Below, piece by piece: positions 30,446 to 40,412 of a stretch of DNA of 64,000 nt. The first letter of the stretch is position 1, and every line of letters begins with the position of its first letter. A program made the position numbers and the translations under genes. Location: contig NZ_AQWP01000014.1 in the NCBI RefSeq assembly GCF_000375585.1, positions 62,001 through 126,000 of the forward strand. The letters run 5' to 3'. A model generated the notes under the pieces. That model did no database searches, was not told the DNA's origin, and worked only from the letters and a program-made list of their open reading frames with translations. This DNA comes from Sinorhizobium meliloti 4H41. GTDB taxonomy: Bacteria > Pseudomonadota > Alphaproteobacteria > Rhizobiales > Rhizobiaceae.

Positions 30446-30556
30446 GTTCCAATTCCATTACCCTTTCGTCGGGGTTCCCGTTTACCTCGGTTCGCCTATC
30501 TTGCGAAGTGGAGGAACCGGGCTTCTCGTCCGGAGAGCGAGTGGGAGGAAACGGAT

Positions 30557-32464
30557 ATGGCGAGCCGCTATTCCGAAGTGTATGCCGCGTGGAAGGCCGA
30601 TCCGCACGGCTTCTGGGCAGATGCCGCATCGGCGATTGACTGGTTCGAGCGGCCTGCGCGCATTTTCGAGCCTGCCGGCGGCACCTATGGCCACTGGTTT
30701 CCGGACGGCGTCACCAATACCTGCCACAACTGCCTCGACCGGCATGTCGAGGCCGGCCGAGGCGAGCAGCCGGCCTTTATCTATGACAGCCCCGTCACCG
30801 GCCGGATCGAGAGGATCTCCTATGCGGACCTGCTCGCCGATGTGAAGGCGATGGCTGCAATCTACCGCAAGCTGGGCGTCGACAAGGGCGATCGCATCAT
30901 CATCTACATGCCGATGATTCCGCAGGCGGCGATCGCCATGCTCGCGGCAGCGCGGATCGGCGCGGTGCATTCTGTCGTTTTCGGCGGCTTTGCCGCCAAC
31001 GAACTTGCCATGCGCATCGATGATTGCCAGGCGAAGCTCGTCGTCTCGGCAAGCTGCGGGCTGGAGCCCGGTCGGACCGTCGCCTACAAGCCTCTGCTCG
31101 ATCAGGCGATCGAAACGGCCGGCCACAAGCCGGCCCATTGCCTGATCTATCAGCGCGATATGCTCGCCGCCTCGATGGTTCGCGGCCGCGACATCGATTT
31201 CGCCGAGGCGCTTGCGCAGGCCAGAGACGCCGGTGAGGAAGCCTCTTGCACGCCGGTCGCCTCCACCGATCCGCTTTATGTCCTCTATACGTCCGGGACG
31301 ACCGGCCAGCCGAAAGGCGTCGTGCGGGACAATGGCGGCCATATGGTCGCGCTCAAATGGTCGATGGAGAACTTCTTCGGCGTCAATGCCGGCGACGTGT
31401 TCTGGGCGGCTTCCGACATCGGTTGGGTGGTCGGTCATTCCTACATCGTCTACGGGCCGCTCCTTACCGGCTGCACGTCGATCCTCTTCGAAGGAAAACC
31501 GGTCGGGACGCCCGACCCCGGAACCTATTGGCGCGTGATTTCCGAACACGGCGTCGCCGTCATGTTCACTGCGCCGACGGCGCTGCGAGCGATCCGGAAA
31601 GAGGATCCGGAAGCTGTCTATGCAGGCCGTTACGACCTGTCGCGGTTCCGGGCGCTCTATCTTGCGGGCGAGCGGGCCGACCCGGACACGATCCGCTGGG
31701 CGGAACGGGCGCTGAAGGTTCCGGTCATCGATCACTGGTGGCAGACGGAAACAGGATGGCCCGTCGCCGGCAATCCATTGGGTCTCGGCCTCCTGCCGGT
31801 AAAATACGGTTCCCCGGCCGTTCCCCTCCCCGGCTACGACGTGCAGGTCGTCGACGACGCGGGGCACCCGGTGGAAACCGGCACGCTCGGCAATGTCGTG
31901 ATCAAGCTGCCTTTGCCGCCCGGCTGCCTGCCGACGCTTTGGAATGCCGATCACCGCTTCCATGCGGCCTATCTCGAGGAATATCCCGGCTTCTACAAAA
32001 CGGCGGATGCCGGCTATCTCGACGAGGACGGCTATATCTTCATCATGGCGCGGACCGACGACATCATCAACGTTGCGGGACACCGGCTGTCGACGGGGGC
32101 CATGGAAGAGGTTTGCGCCAGCCATCCGGATGTCGCCGAATGCGCCGTGATCGGCATCGCCGATCCCCTCAAGGGGCAGGTGCCGGCGGGCTTCCTGGTC
32201 ATCAACGCCAATGTTTCCCGTGAAACAGAAGAAATCGAGAAGGAGGTCATCGGTCTCGTGCGCGAGCGCATCGGGCCGGTCGCCGCCTTCAGGACGGCGG
32301 TCTGCGTCAAGCGGCTGCCAAAGACGCGATCCGGCAAGATCCTGCGCTCTACGATCCAGAAGATCATCGACCGCCAGCCCTGGACGATGCCGGCGACGAT
32401 CGACGATCCGGCGATCCTCGACGAGATTACCGAACTGTTGCGGTCAAAGGGGATTGGCGCTTAG
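30557..32464 (+). CDS. prpE: Propionyl-CoA synthetase
   Basis: A 635-residue acyl-CoA synthetase of the PrpE group. The AMP-binding motif YTSGTTGQPKGVVRDNGGH is near residue 243, WWQTETGWPVAGNP follows, and the C-terminal catalytic Lys lies in [13 protein letters not shown] near 592. The VVRDNGGH variant and DNA-length match PrpE rather than Acs. It activates propionate, probably also acetate or other short acids. The ATG at 30557 is preceded by GGGAGGAAA. A parS variant lies within it (32212-32227), and its TAG stop is part of a dispersed repeat. Confidence 0.9.
   Translation: MASRYSEVYAAWKADPHGFWADAASAIDWFERPARIFEPAGGTYGHWFPDGVTNTCHNCLDRHVEAGRGEQPAFIYDSPVTGRIERISYADLLADVKAMAAIYRKLGVDKGDRIIIYMPMIPQAAIAMLAAARIGAVHSVVFGGFAANELAMRIDDCQAKLVVSASCGLEPGRTVAYKPLLDQAIETAGHKPAHCLIYQRDMLAASMVRGRDIDFAEALAQARDAGEEASCTPVASTDPLYVLYTSGTTGQPKGVVRDNGGHMVALKWSMENFFGVNAGDVFWAASDIGWVVGHSYIVYGPLLTGCTSILFEGKPVGTPDPGTYWRVISEHGVAVMFTAPTALRAIRKEDPEAVYAGRYDLSRFRALYLAGERADPDTIRWAERALKVPVIDHWWQTETGWPVAGNPLGLGLLPVKYGSPAVPLPGYDVQVVDDAGHPVETGTLGNVVIKLPLPPGCLPTLWNADHRFHAAYLEEYPGFYKTADAGYLDEDGYIFIMARTDDIINVAGHRLSTGAMEEVCASHPDVAECAVIGIADPLKGQVPAGFLVINANVSRETEEIEKEVIGLVRERIGPVAAFRTAVCVKRLPKTRSGKILRSTIQKIIDRQPWTMPATIDDPAILDEITELLRSKGIGA
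32212..32227. promoter_or_regulatory. Variant parS-like site 6, inside prpE
   Basis: TGTTTCCCGTGAAACA matches the consensus at 15 of 16 positions, but the mismatch falls in the central CACGTG. It may bind ParB weakly or be a chance relic. Confidence 0.4.
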
Positions 32465-32505
32465 AGCACTTCCAGGAAAGCGTGTAACTGTTTTCCGTCA
32501 GCGAC
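32462..32505. repeat. Dispersed intergenic repeat, copy 2 (partial)
   Basis: TAGAGCACTTCCAGGAAAG followed by CGTGTAACTGTTTTCCGTCAGCG matches the inner end of the element at 11908-11973 (reverse strand). Its TAG is the prpE stop codon, the same arrangement as dnaQ. Confidence 0.8.
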
Positions 32506-32511
32506 GGTCAA

Positions 32512-32543
32512 TAAAAAACCCGGATGTTGCGATCCGGGTTTTC
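32512..32543. terminator. Bidirectional rho-independent terminator between prpE and trcR
   Basis: Stem AACCCGGAT (32517-32525) and ATCCGGGTT (32532-32540), with an A-run on the left and a T-run on the right, between convergent genes. Confidence 0.9.
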
Positions 32544-32566
32544 TCATCTCGCAGATGGCGAAGCGA

Positions 32567-33265
32567 TCAGTAGTCGTCTTCCTCGTCGTCCTTGCGGTCC
32601 GACTTCAGCGACTTCAGCTTGGCGAAGACGGCATCGGCGTCGATTTCCTTCTCCTCTTCGCGATCGTGGCCGTAGTCGAGCTTCTCGGTCTCCTGCGCGG
32701 ATTCGAGCGTCGCGCCAGTCTCGGCTGCGGAAGGAAGCGGGCGCCCCTTGGAGGCGCGCTCGACCTCCAGGTCCAGGTCGATCTGCGAGCAGAGGCCGAG
32801 AGTCACCGGGTCCATCGGCGTCAGGTTGGCGGAGTTCCAGTGGGTGCGCTCGCGAATCTGCTCGATCGTCGCCTTCGTCGTGCCGACAAGACGCGAGATC
32901 TGTGCGTCCTTCAGCTCCGGATGGTTGCGGACCAGCCACAGAATGGCGTTCGGGCGGTCCTGACGCTTGGAGACCGGCGTGTAGCGCGGGCCCTTGCGCT
33001 TGGAGTCCGGGACGCGGACCTTCGGCTCCGAAAGCTTGAGCTTGTGATTCGGATTTCCTTCGGCGCGTGCGATCTCGTCGCGCGAAAGCTGGCCGGTAGC
33101 GATCGGATCGAGGCCCTTGATACCCTGCGCCGATTCACCGTCGGCAATCGCCTTGACCTCGAGCGGGTGCAGCTTGCAGAACTGCGCGATCTGGTCGAAC
33201 GAGAGTGCGGTGTTGTCAACCAGCCAGACGGCTGTTGCCTTGGGCATAAGCAGTTGCTGAGCCAT
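32567..33265 (-). CDS. trcR: Cell-cycle transcriptional regulator TrcR (DUF1013)
   Basis: A 232-residue DUF1013 protein. It begins MAQQLLMPKATAVWLVDNTALSFDQIAQFCKLHPLEV and has two HTH-like helical parts, the second being PELKDAQISRLVGTTKATIEQIRERTHWN (about 115-140); the tail is very acidic (DRKDDEEDDY). The family is nearly restricted to alphaproteobacteria, and TrcR of Caulobacter/Rhodobacter is reported as a transcription-associated cell-cycle factor. The gene stands alone and is convergent with prpE. Function here is by homology. Confidence 0.88.
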   Translation of the reverse strand: MAQQLLMPKATAVWLVDNTALSFDQIAQFCKLHPLEVKAIADGESAQGIKGLDPIATGQLSRDEIARAEGNPNHKLKLSEPKVRVPDSKRKGPRYTPVSKRQDRPNAILWLVRNHPELKDAQISRLVGTTKATIEQIRERTHWNSANLTPMDPVTLGLCSQIDLDLEVERASKGRPLPSAAETGATLESAQETEKLDYGHDREEEKEIDADAVFAKLKSLKSDRKDDEEDDY

Positions 33266-33541
33266 GGATATAGTCCTTTTGTCCGTCCGCGCCGGTGTCG
33301 CGGGCCGTGGAGTCTACCACTCATTTCCGGGAATTGGGGGTTCTATACCGTTCTTGTCTCGAAATTGCAATTCTTCACTTTCAAATGTGCTTTTGTCTAA
33401 TTGCGGACCGGAAGCGACCTGCTTATGAATTGTCGCAAAGGACCGGTGGGAGCCGATCCAGGGCGGAATGAGGAACTCTGTGCGCAGTTTTCCGCCGGCA
33501 TCCGCCCATGATCTGACCAGAAATGCGCAGGGAGGAAAATT

Positions 33542-35491
33542 ATGGACGTCAAGACCTACCCGGTCCTCGAAGCGGCCAGGAACCGCACGCTGCTCGACAA
33601 TGCGACCTATCTCGAATGGTATCGCGAGAGCGTTGCCGATCCGGAGAAGTTTTGGGGCGAGCACGGCAAGCGGATCGAATGGTTCGAGCCCTATACCAAG
33701 GTCAAGAATACCTCCTTCGAGGGCGATGTCTCGATCAAGTGGTTCGAAGACGGACTGACCAATGTGTCCTACAATTGCATCGACCGCCATCTGAAGACGC
33801 ACGGCGAAAAGACGGCGATCATCTGGGAGGGAGACAATCCCTATCTCGACAAGAACATCACCTATAACGAGCTGTACGACAAGGTCTGCCGGCTTTCCAA
33901 CGTCATGAAGAAGCACGGCGTCAAGAAGGGCGACCGGGTCACCATCTACATGCCGATGATCCCCGAAGCGGCCTATGCGATGCTCGCCTGCGCGCGCGTA
34001 GGCGCGATCCATTCGGTCGTTTTCGGCGGCTTTTCGCCCGAGGCGCTGGCCGGCCGAATCGTCGATTGCGAGTCCACCTTCGTGATCACCTGCGACGAGG
34101 GCCTGCGCGGCGGCAAGCCGATTCCGCTCAAGGAGAATACCGATACGGCGGTCGATATCGCTGCCAGGCAGCACGTAATGGTCAGCAAGGTCCTGGTCGT
34201 GCGCCGCACCGGCGGCAAAGTCGGCTGGGCTCCGGGCCGCGATCTCTGGTATCATCAGGAGACCGCGACGGTGGAGCCGCATTGCCCGCCGGAAAAGATG
34301 AACGCGGAGGACCCGCTCTTCATCCTCTATACGTCCGGCTCTACCGGCAAGCCGAAGGGCGTGCTGCACACGACCGGCGGCTATCTCGTCTACGCTTCGA
34401 TGACACATCAATACGTGTTCGACTACCGGGACGGCGACATCTACTGGTGCACGGCCGATGTCGGCTGGGTCACCGGCCACTCCTACATCGTCTACGGGCC
34501 GCTCGCCAATGCGGCGACGACGTTGATGTTCGAGGGCGTGCCGAACTTCCCCGACGCGGGACGATTCTGGGAAGTGGTCGACAAGCACAAGGTCAACATC
34601 TTCTACACCGCGCCGACCGCGATCCGCTCGCTGATGGGAGCGGGCGACGATTTCGTCAAGCGCTCCTCACGCTCTTCGCTGCGCCTGCTCGGAACGGTCG
34701 GCGAACCGATCAATCCGGAAGCCTGGGAGTGGTACTATCACGTTGTCGGCGACGAGCGTTGCCCTATCGTCGATACCTGGTGGCAGACTGAAACCGGCGG
34801 CATACTGATCACGCCGCTGCCGGGGGCCACCGATCTCAAACCCGGTTCGGCGACGCGGCCCTTCTTCGGCGTCCAGCCGCAGATCGTAGACAGCGACGGC
34901 AAGGTCGTAGAGGGCGCGGCCGACGGCAACCTCTGCATCACCGACAGCTGGCCCGGGCAGATGCGGACGGTCTATGGCGACCACGAACGCTTCATCCAGA
35001 CCTACTTCTCCACCTACAAGGGCAAGTATTTCACGGGCGACGGCTGCCGCCGCGACGAGGACGGCTACTATTGGATCACCGGCCGTGTCGACGACGTGCT
35101 GAACGTCTCCGGCCACCGGCTGGGAACCGCGGAAGTGGAATCGGCGCTCGTCTCGCACAACCTCGTTTCCGAGGCGGCGGTCGTCGGCTATCCGCATCCG
35201 ATCAAGGGTCAGGGCATCTACTGCTACGTTTCGCTGATGGCCGGCGAGGTCGGAGACGACGAACTGCGCCAGGCGCTCGTCAAGCACGTGCGTTCGGAGA
35301 TCGGGCCGATCGCGACGCCGGACAAGATTCAGTTCGCGCCCGGCCTGCCGAAAACACGCTCGGGCAAGATCATGCGCCGGATCCTCCGCAAGATCGCCGA
35401 GGACGATTTCGGTTCGCTCGGCGACACGTCGACGCTCGCCGATCCAGGTGTCGTCGACGACCTGATCGCCAATCGTCAGAACCGCGCGTGA
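33542..35491 (+). CDS. acsA: Acetyl-CoA synthetase
   Basis: A 649-residue AMP-forming Acs. It has the N-terminal [23 protein letters not shown], the AMP motif [15 protein letters not shown] near residue 262, [18 protein letters not shown], and the acetylatable Lys in [17 protein letters not shown] near 606. It activates acetate to acetyl-CoA. The ATG at 33542 follows GGGAGGAAAATT. The 276-bp gap upstream holds the trcR/acsA divergent promoters, but I see no clear motif. It is a paralogue of prpE 1.1 kb away. Confidence 0.96.
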   Translation: MDVKTYPVLEAARNRTLLDNATYLEWYRESVADPEKFWGEHGKRIEWFEPYTKVKNTSFEGDVSIKWFEDGLTNVSYNCIDRHLKTHGEKTAIIWEGDNPYLDKNITYNELYDKVCRLSNVMKKHGVKKGDRVTIYMPMIPEAAYAMLACARVGAIHSVVFGGFSPEALAGRIVDCESTFVITCDEGLRGGKPIPLKENTDTAVDIAARQHVMVSKVLVVRRTGGKVGWAPGRDLWYHQETATVEPHCPPEKMNAEDPLFILYTSGSTGKPKGVLHTTGGYLVYASMTHQYVFDYRDGDIYWCTADVGWVTGHSYIVYGPLANAATTLMFEGVPNFPDAGRFWEVVDKHKVNIFYTAPTAIRSLMGAGDDFVKRSSRSSLRLLGTVGEPINPEAWEWYYHVVGDERCPIVDTWWQTETGGILITPLPGATDLKPGSATRPFFGVQPQIVDSDGKVVEGAADGNLCITDSWPGQMRTVYGDHERFIQTYFSTYKGKYFTGDGCRRDEDGYYWITGRVDDVLNVSGHRLGTAEVESALVSHNLVSEAAVVGYPHPIKGQGIYCYVSLMAGEVGDDELRQALVKHVRSEIGPIATPDKIQFAPGLPKTRSGKIMRRILRKIAEDDFGSLGDTSTLADPGVVDDLIANRQNRA

Positions 35492-35525
35492 TGTGAGCTG
35501 GGTGGCGAGAGCCACTGATCCCGCT

Positions 35526-35590
35526 GCCGCACCTTCTCCCCGCAAGCGGGGCGAAGGTGCATTGCGGGGAGAAGGTTAGGATGAGGGGCT
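35526..35590. repeat. RIME-like palindromic repeat
   Basis: ACCTTCTCCCCGCAAGCGGG and GCGAAGGTGCATTGCGGGGA, then GAAGGTTAGGATGAGGGG, contain nested inverted repeats as in the other RIME-like blocks in this window. It lies downstream of acsA. Confidence 0.75.
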
Positions 35591-35661
35591 CAACCCCGCC
35601 CTCTACCAGCCGCGAACGCAGCGCTCGATTCGCTACCGAAACGAAATTGAAACGACCTGCC

Positions 35662-35862
35662 TCAGAAATCGATCGCGCGGCCCTTGATCTCCCAATCGCC
35701 GAAGCGAGCCGGGTCGAGGCCGCCGCGCCCGCCTAGTTCCGCCGGCATATCCTTCGGCGCTTCGGCACGTCGCCTCTCTTCGGCCTCCTTCAGAGCACGC
35801 AGCGCTGCCGGGGAAAGCGGACGTTTGGGTCGGTCGGGAGAATTGTCGTTGTCGTTCTGCAT
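35662..35862 (-). CDS. Succinate dehydrogenase assembly factor 4 homologue (DUF1674)
   Basis: A 66-residue protein whose C-terminal half has GGRGGLDPARFGDWEIKGRAIDF, the DUF1674/SdhAF4 signature; the N-terminal part is charged and low-complexity (NDNDNSPDRPKRPLSP). The family binds flavinylated SdhA during complex II assembly. I start at the ATG at 35862 (MQNDNDN); the longer frame to 35916 has no ribosome site and would add an atypical N-terminus. It is convergent with acsA and divergent from htpX. Confidence 0.85.
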   Translation of the reverse strand: MQNDNDNSPDRPKRPLSPAALRALKEAEERRRAEAPKDMPAELGGRGGLDPARFGDWEIKGRAIDF

Positions 35863-35945
35863 ACAGATCGCGGTTTCCGTAACGATATTGAAGAGCTGGC
35901 CGTCTATACCCATCATATAGGCACTTCCGTGTGAACGGAAAAGCT

Positions 35946-35961
35946 TGATTCACGTGAAACC
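35946..35961. promoter_or_regulatory. parS-like site 7
   Basis: TGATTCACGTGAAACC matches the parS consensus at 14 of 16 positions. It lies in the promoter region between sdhAF4 and htpX, 19.7 kb right of the origin. Confidence 0.65.
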
Positions 35962-36046
35962 TTTGCGCGTACCGAATGGAACGAAGCGGCTGCAAGCGGC
36001 TTTCCAGGAGGCGCGGAAAGGACACCGATATGGTTGGAGCTCATTC

Positions 36047-37006
36047 ATGAACCTCATGCGCACGGCAATGCTGCTTGCCTTCATGACCGTCCTCTTCATG
36101 GCCGTCGGCTATGTCATCGGCGGCCGCGGTGGCATGATGATCGCCCTCGTCATCGCCGCGGGCATGAACTTCTTCTCCTACTGGAATTCCGACCGGATGG
36201 TCCTGCGGATGTACCGGGCGCAGGAGGTGGACGAGCGCAGCGCGCCGGAATATTACGGCATCGTCCGCGATCTGGCGAAGAATGCCGGCCTGCCGATGCC
36301 GCGCGTCTACGTCATCGACAGCCCCCAGCCGAATGCCTTCGCCACCGGCCGCAATCCCGAGAACGCTGCGGTCGCCGCTTCGACGGGACTGCTGCATTCG
36401 CTTTCCTACGAAGAGGTTGCCGGGGTGATGGCGCATGAGCTCGCTCATATCCAGTATCGCGACACTTTGACGATGACGCTGACGGCGACGCTCGCCGGTG
36501 CGATTTCCATGCTTGGCAATTTCGCCTTCTTCTTCGGTGGCAACCGCGAGAACAACAATCCGCTCGGCTTCATCGGCGTGCTGATCGCGATGATCGTCGC
36601 CCCGCTCGCGGCCATGCTTGTACAGATGGCGATCAGCCGTACACGCGAATATTCCGCCGACCGCCGCGGGGCGGAGATCTGCGGCAATCCACTCTGGCTT
36701 TCCTCGGCGCTTCGCAAGATCGCCGGTGCCGCGCAGGTCATCCATAACAATGACGCCGAGCGCAATCCGGCGACGGCGCATATGTTCATCATCAATCCCC
36801 TCTCGGGCGAGCGGATGGACAATCTGTTCTCGACCCATCCGAACACGGAGAACCGGGTGGCGGCTCTGGAGAGAATGGCCCGCGAGACGTCCGCGGGCTC
36901 GACGGCGCCGGTCCGCCCTGATAATGCAGGGCGCAAATCGCGCTCTGTCCCGAGAACCGGCTGGGGTCGCGGTGGTTCCGAACCGCCGAAAGGCCCTTGG
37001 TCCTGA
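36047..37006 (+). CDS. htpX: Membrane zinc metalloprotease HtpX
   Basis: A 319-residue M48 peptidase. Two N-terminal membrane helices (about 5-25 and 28-45), the zinc motif [10 protein letters not shown] near residue 129, two more hydrophobic helices (145-165, 180-205) and the third ligand region [15 protein letters not shown]. It degrades misfolded inner-membrane proteins. I start at the ATG at 36047 (MNLMRTAM) with GGAG upstream. The C-terminus has a Gly/Pro/Arg-rich extension. Its stop overlaps the rsmB start (TGATG). Confidence 0.95.
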   Translation: MNLMRTAMLLAFMTVLFMAVGYVIGGRGGMMIALVIAAGMNFFSYWNSDRMVLRMYRAQEVDERSAPEYYGIVRDLAKNAGLPMPRVYVIDSPQPNAFATGRNPENAAVAASTGLLHSLSYEEVAGVMAHELAHIQYRDTLTMTLTATLAGAISMLGNFAFFFGGNRENNNPLGFIGVLIAMIVAPLAAMLVQMAISRTREYSADRRGAEICGNPLWLSSALRKIAGAAQVIHNNDAERNPATAHMFIINPLSGERMDNLFSTHPNTENRVAALERMARETSAGSTAPVRPDNAGRKSRSVPRTGWGRGGSEPPKGPWS

Positions 37007-38418
37007 TGCCCGAAAACCGCAAGAACGATTCACGTCCGAAACGATCCCGCGAGCACAATCGCTCAAGAGCGGGAGGAGCCCGGCCCGGCGCGGATGCCGC
37101 GGCCAAACCGGGCCTGAAGAGCCGCCAGGCGGCTGCCAAGATCCTGGCGGCGGTGGTGGACCGCAAGACGCCGCTCGACGGAATGCTCGATCCGGAGCGC
37201 GGGAACCCGGCCTATCGCGAGTTGAGCGAAGCAGATCGCGCGCTGGTGCGCGCCATTCTCAACTCGGCACTCCGCCATCTGCCGCGCATTCGCGCGGCCA
37301 TCGACTCGCTTCTGCAAACGCCTCTGCCCGAGGGTGCGCGGGCTCTCGAACACGTGCTGACCGTTGCCGCCGCGCAAATTCTCTATCTCGACGTTCCGAA
37401 TCATTCGGCAGTCGATCTCGCAGTGGAACAGGCCCAGTCCGACCCGCGCAACCGCCGTTTCGCAAGCCTCGTCAACGCCGTATTGCGGCGGCTTTCGCGT
37501 GAAAAGGACGAAATTCTCGAAAAGCTGCAGCAAGTGCCGGCGATGCCCGGCTGGTTCTTCGACAGGCTCGTCGCCTGTTACGGTCCCGACCAGGCCGAGC
37601 GCATCTCCGAGGCGCAGCTCGTACCCGCCGCCATCGACGTGACCGTGAAATCCGATGCGGCGTCCTGGGCGGAACGGCTCGCTGGCACCGTGTTGCCGAC
37701 CGGCTCCGTTCGTCTTCAGGACTTCTCCGGTTCGATCCCGTCGCTTTCAGGCTTTTCGGAAGGCGCCTGGTGGGTCCAGGACGCGGCCGCTTCCATTCCG
37801 GCCCGCCTTTTCGGCGATGTCCACGGGAAAAAGGTGGTCGATCTCTGTGCTGCGCCCGGCGGCAAGACGGCGCAGCTCGTCCTCGCGGGGGCGGAGGTGA
37901 CCGCGCTCGATCAGTCGTCAAGCCGGTTGCGGCGGCTCAAGGCGAACCTCGAGCGGCTGGGCTTCGAGGCCCGGACCAAGGAGAGCGACATGGCCGAGTT
38001 CCGGCCGGAAGAGCTCTTTGACGCGGCCCTTCTCGACGCCCCCTGCTCCTCGACGGGCACCACCCGGCGGCATCCCGACGTGCTCTGGACGAAAGGCCCG
38101 CCGGACGTCGAGAAGCTTGCCAGGCTGCAGGAACGGCTGCTGCGGCATGCGCTTACCCTGGTAAAGCCCGGCGGCCTCATCGTCTTTTCCAATTGCTCGC
38201 TCGACCCTCTGGAGGGCGAGGAGGTCGTCGCCCGCGTCGTCGCCGACGGCGGATGCGAACGGGTGCCGATCGACGCAGCCGATTGGCCGGGGCTCGAAAA
38301 GGCGATCACCGCGCTTGGAGAGTTCCGCACGACACCTGCGATGCTTCCACTGGAACCGCCCTTCGCCGGTGGCCTCGATGGCTTTTATGCCGCCGTGCTG
38401 CGCCGTGCGGGAGCCTGA
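37006..38418 (+). CDS. rsmB: 16S rRNA (cytosine967-C5)-methyltransferase RsmB-like
   Basis: A 470-residue NOP2/Sun protein. A basic N-terminal tail (about 1-40) precedes a NusB-like helical domain (42-180) and the SAM methyltransferase core: DLCAAPGGKTAQL, then DAPCSSTGTTRRHPDVLW with one conserved Cys near 346, and FSNCSLDPLEGEEVV with the second near 397. The usual TCS is NCS here, but the nucleophilic Cys is kept. The ATG at 37006 overlaps the htpX stop by one base, so translation is coupled. Confidence 0.92.
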   Translation: MPENRKNDSRPKRSREHNRSRAGGARPGADAAAKPGLKSRQAAAKILAAVVDRKTPLDGMLDPERGNPAYRELSEADRALVRAILNSALRHLPRIRAAIDSLLQTPLPEGARALEHVLTVAAAQILYLDVPNHSAVDLAVEQAQSDPRNRRFASLVNAVLRRLSREKDEILEKLQQVPAMPGWFFDRLVACYGPDQAERISEAQLVPAAIDVTVKSDAASWAERLAGTVLPTGSVRLQDFSGSIPSLSGFSEGAWWVQDAAASIPARLFGDVHGKKVVDLCAAPGGKTAQLVLAGAEVTALDQSSSRLRRLKANLERLGFEARTKESDMAEFRPEELFDAALLDAPCSSTGTTRRHPDVLWTKGPPDVEKLARLQERLLRHALTLVKPGGLIVFSNCSLDPLEGEEVVARVVADGGCERVPIDAADWPGLEKAITALGEFRTTPAMLPLEPPFAGGLDGFYAAVLRRAGA

Positions 38419-38585
38419 GGGCGCTCATCAACAGACTGTTTTGCTGTGACAATTGACGCCCTCGGACGGCCCGCCTATCAATGGCGACAGGGTTGATAAA
38501 TATTTAATGATCTTTCCCGCACGATTCCGATCTTCTGCATGATCCTCGAATCGGCTCCGGTTGAAGAGGAAACCCACGGGCGCCG

Positions 38586-40271
38586 ATGCCGTTTTCCAGT
38601 AAAACCAGGCTCCTATATTTGTATTTGCGCGAAGGCCAACGCCGATTGGCGCGCCTGCTTTCGCGCGGGAAGACGGCGGCGCTGCGCGTTGCGGGCTCCA
38701 CGCCCGCCCGTCTGATCGTCGCACCCACGGATCTTCGGGCCATCGATCCCTTCGCCGCCGAAGAGATTCTCGCGGGTCGCTTTCCGCTCGCCGGCCGCGT
38801 TCTGGATACCGAAGGCGAGTCGCCTTTCGAAATCGACCTGCCGTCGCACGAGTTCGCGGTTCGCCTTCATTCCTTCGGCTGGCTGCGGCACATGCGGGCG
38901 ATTCAGGACGAAGCAGGCTCTATCAGGCTGCGCCAGATCATGGACGACTGGATCGGCTGCCATGGCCGAAGCATCGGCGAAATCTCGTGGGAAGCGGATG
39001 TGGTTGCGCAGCGCGTCATCGCCTGGCTGTCCCATTCGCCGGTGGTGCTGCGTAATGCCGAGCACGGTTTCTATCGCCGCTTCCTGAGAAGCCTTGCCCT
39101 TCAGGTCCGCTACCTCCGGAATGTCGCCGACACCGTGACCGACGGAGAGGCGCGCCTGAGGGTTCGCCTGGCACTCGCCATGGCCTCCGTTTCGATGCCG
39201 GCTACGGCTTCGGCTATCCGCAAGGCGTCGCGCAATCTGGATCTGGAGCTGGAGCGGCAGCTTCTGCCTGACGGGGCGCATTTCTCCCGAAACCCCCGGG
39301 CCGGGCTCGAGCTGCTGCTCGATCTGCTGCCGCTGCGCCAGACCTATGTCAATCTCGGCCACGACGTGCCCTCGAGGCTCATTCCCTGCATCGACCGCAT
39401 GTATCCGGCGCTCCGCTTCTTCCGCCACCAGAGCGGGGAGCTCGCCCTCTTCAACGGCGCGACATCGGTTCTCGCCCATGAGCTCGCCTCGGTGCTCAGA
39501 TATGACGAGACGTCCGGCGAGCCGTTCCGGTCGTTGCCGCACGCCCATTACGAACGCCTGTCAATGGGCGATACCGTCATCATCATGGACACGGGGCGTC
39601 CGCTTTCGGTCGACCTGTCGCGAACCGCCCATGCCGGCTGCCTCTCCTTCGAGATGTCCTCCGGCAGGAATCGCTTCGTCGTCAACTCCGGCGCGCCGAA
39701 ATTCGCCGGCGAACGATTCAGGCAGATGGCGCGCACGACCGCCGCGCATTCCACCGTCACCGTCGACGACACCTCTTCCTGCCGCTTTTCGCAGTCGCGG
39801 TTTCTGGGCCCGATCATGATCAGCGGCCCCTCGCGCGTCGCGGTCGAGAGAAAGGACGAGCCGGGAAGCATCGAGCAGGTCAAAGCGAGTCACGACGGCT
39901 ACCTTGCGCCCTTCGGCCTGATCCACGAGCGCGACATCGGAATTCTCAATGGCGGGCGGTTGATCCGCGGCCGCGACCGCCTGCTGCTGGAGGATGGCAG
40001 CGATCCGGCAAATGACGACGACGCGGCCGCGGTCGCCCGTTTCCACATCCACCCGGCAATCGGCATGCGCCGGCACAGCGAGAGCGAGATATATCTGACG
40101 GCGCCCGACGGAGAGACATGGCTCTTCGCCTGCCGCGACGGTGCGCTCGCGATCGAGGAGGATATCTTCTTCGCCGATCCCTCCGGCGTTCGCGCCTCGT
40201 CGCAGATAAGCGTGACCTTCTCCGCCGCCTCGCAGCCGGAGATCCAGTGGACTTTCACGCGGGAGGGATGA
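38586..40271 (+). CDS. Heparinase II/III-family protein
   Basis: A 561-residue protein with an all-helical N-terminal part and a beta-rich C-terminal heparinase II/III-like domain (about 330-550), seen in LSMGDTVIIMDTGRP, HAGCLSFEMSSGRNRFVVNSG and ARTTAAHSTVTVDDTSSCRF. Known members are polysaccharide lyases acting on glycosaminoglycan-like substrates. No signal peptide is visible; the N-terminus is basic (MPFSSKTRLLYLYLREGQRRLARLLSRGK). It lies between rsmB and purH on the same strand; substrate and compartment are unknown. Confidence 0.85.
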   Translation: MPFSSKTRLLYLYLREGQRRLARLLSRGKTAALRVAGSTPARLIVAPTDLRAIDPFAAEEILAGRFPLAGRVLDTEGESPFEIDLPSHEFAVRLHSFGWLRHMRAIQDEAGSIRLRQIMDDWIGCHGRSIGEISWEADVVAQRVIAWLSHSPVVLRNAEHGFYRRFLRSLALQVRYLRNVADTVTDGEARLRVRLALAMASVSMPATASAIRKASRNLDLELERQLLPDGAHFSRNPRAGLELLLDLLPLRQTYVNLGHDVPSRLIPCIDRMYPALRFFRHQSGELALFNGATSVLAHELASVLRYDETSGEPFRSLPHAHYERLSMGDTVIIMDTGRPLSVDLSRTAHAGCLSFEMSSGRNRFVVNSGAPKFAGERFRQMARTTAAHSTVTVDDTSSCRFSQSRFLGPIMISGPSRVAVERKDEPGSIEQVKASHDGYLAPFGLIHERDIGILNGGRLIRGRDRLLLEDGSDPANDDDAAAVARFHIHPAIGMRRHSESEIYLTAPDGETWLFACRDGALAIEEDIFFADPSGVRASSQISVTFSAASQPEIQWTFTREG

Positions 40272-40412
40272 CGTCGAAACTGCGCCGGGCCTATTTTCCG
40301 GTTGTTGCGGCGCCGAAGGTTCCTTCCGGCAACAAGCTATGCTAACGGGCAGCCATCCCAATCGCCGGAACCTCTTGCCCACGCGTCCGGCGCTGCCAAA
40401 GGAGCAAGGTCG

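Noticed and set aside
37490-37505. TTTCGCGTGAAAA, a parS-like string in rsmB
   Set aside because: The central CACGTG is altered and the right flank does not match, so it falls below the other sites.
40272-40412. Possible ZTP (pfl) riboswitch before purH
   Set aside because: The conserved blocks of that motif are not present; CGCCGGGC near 40284 is only a weak resemblance.
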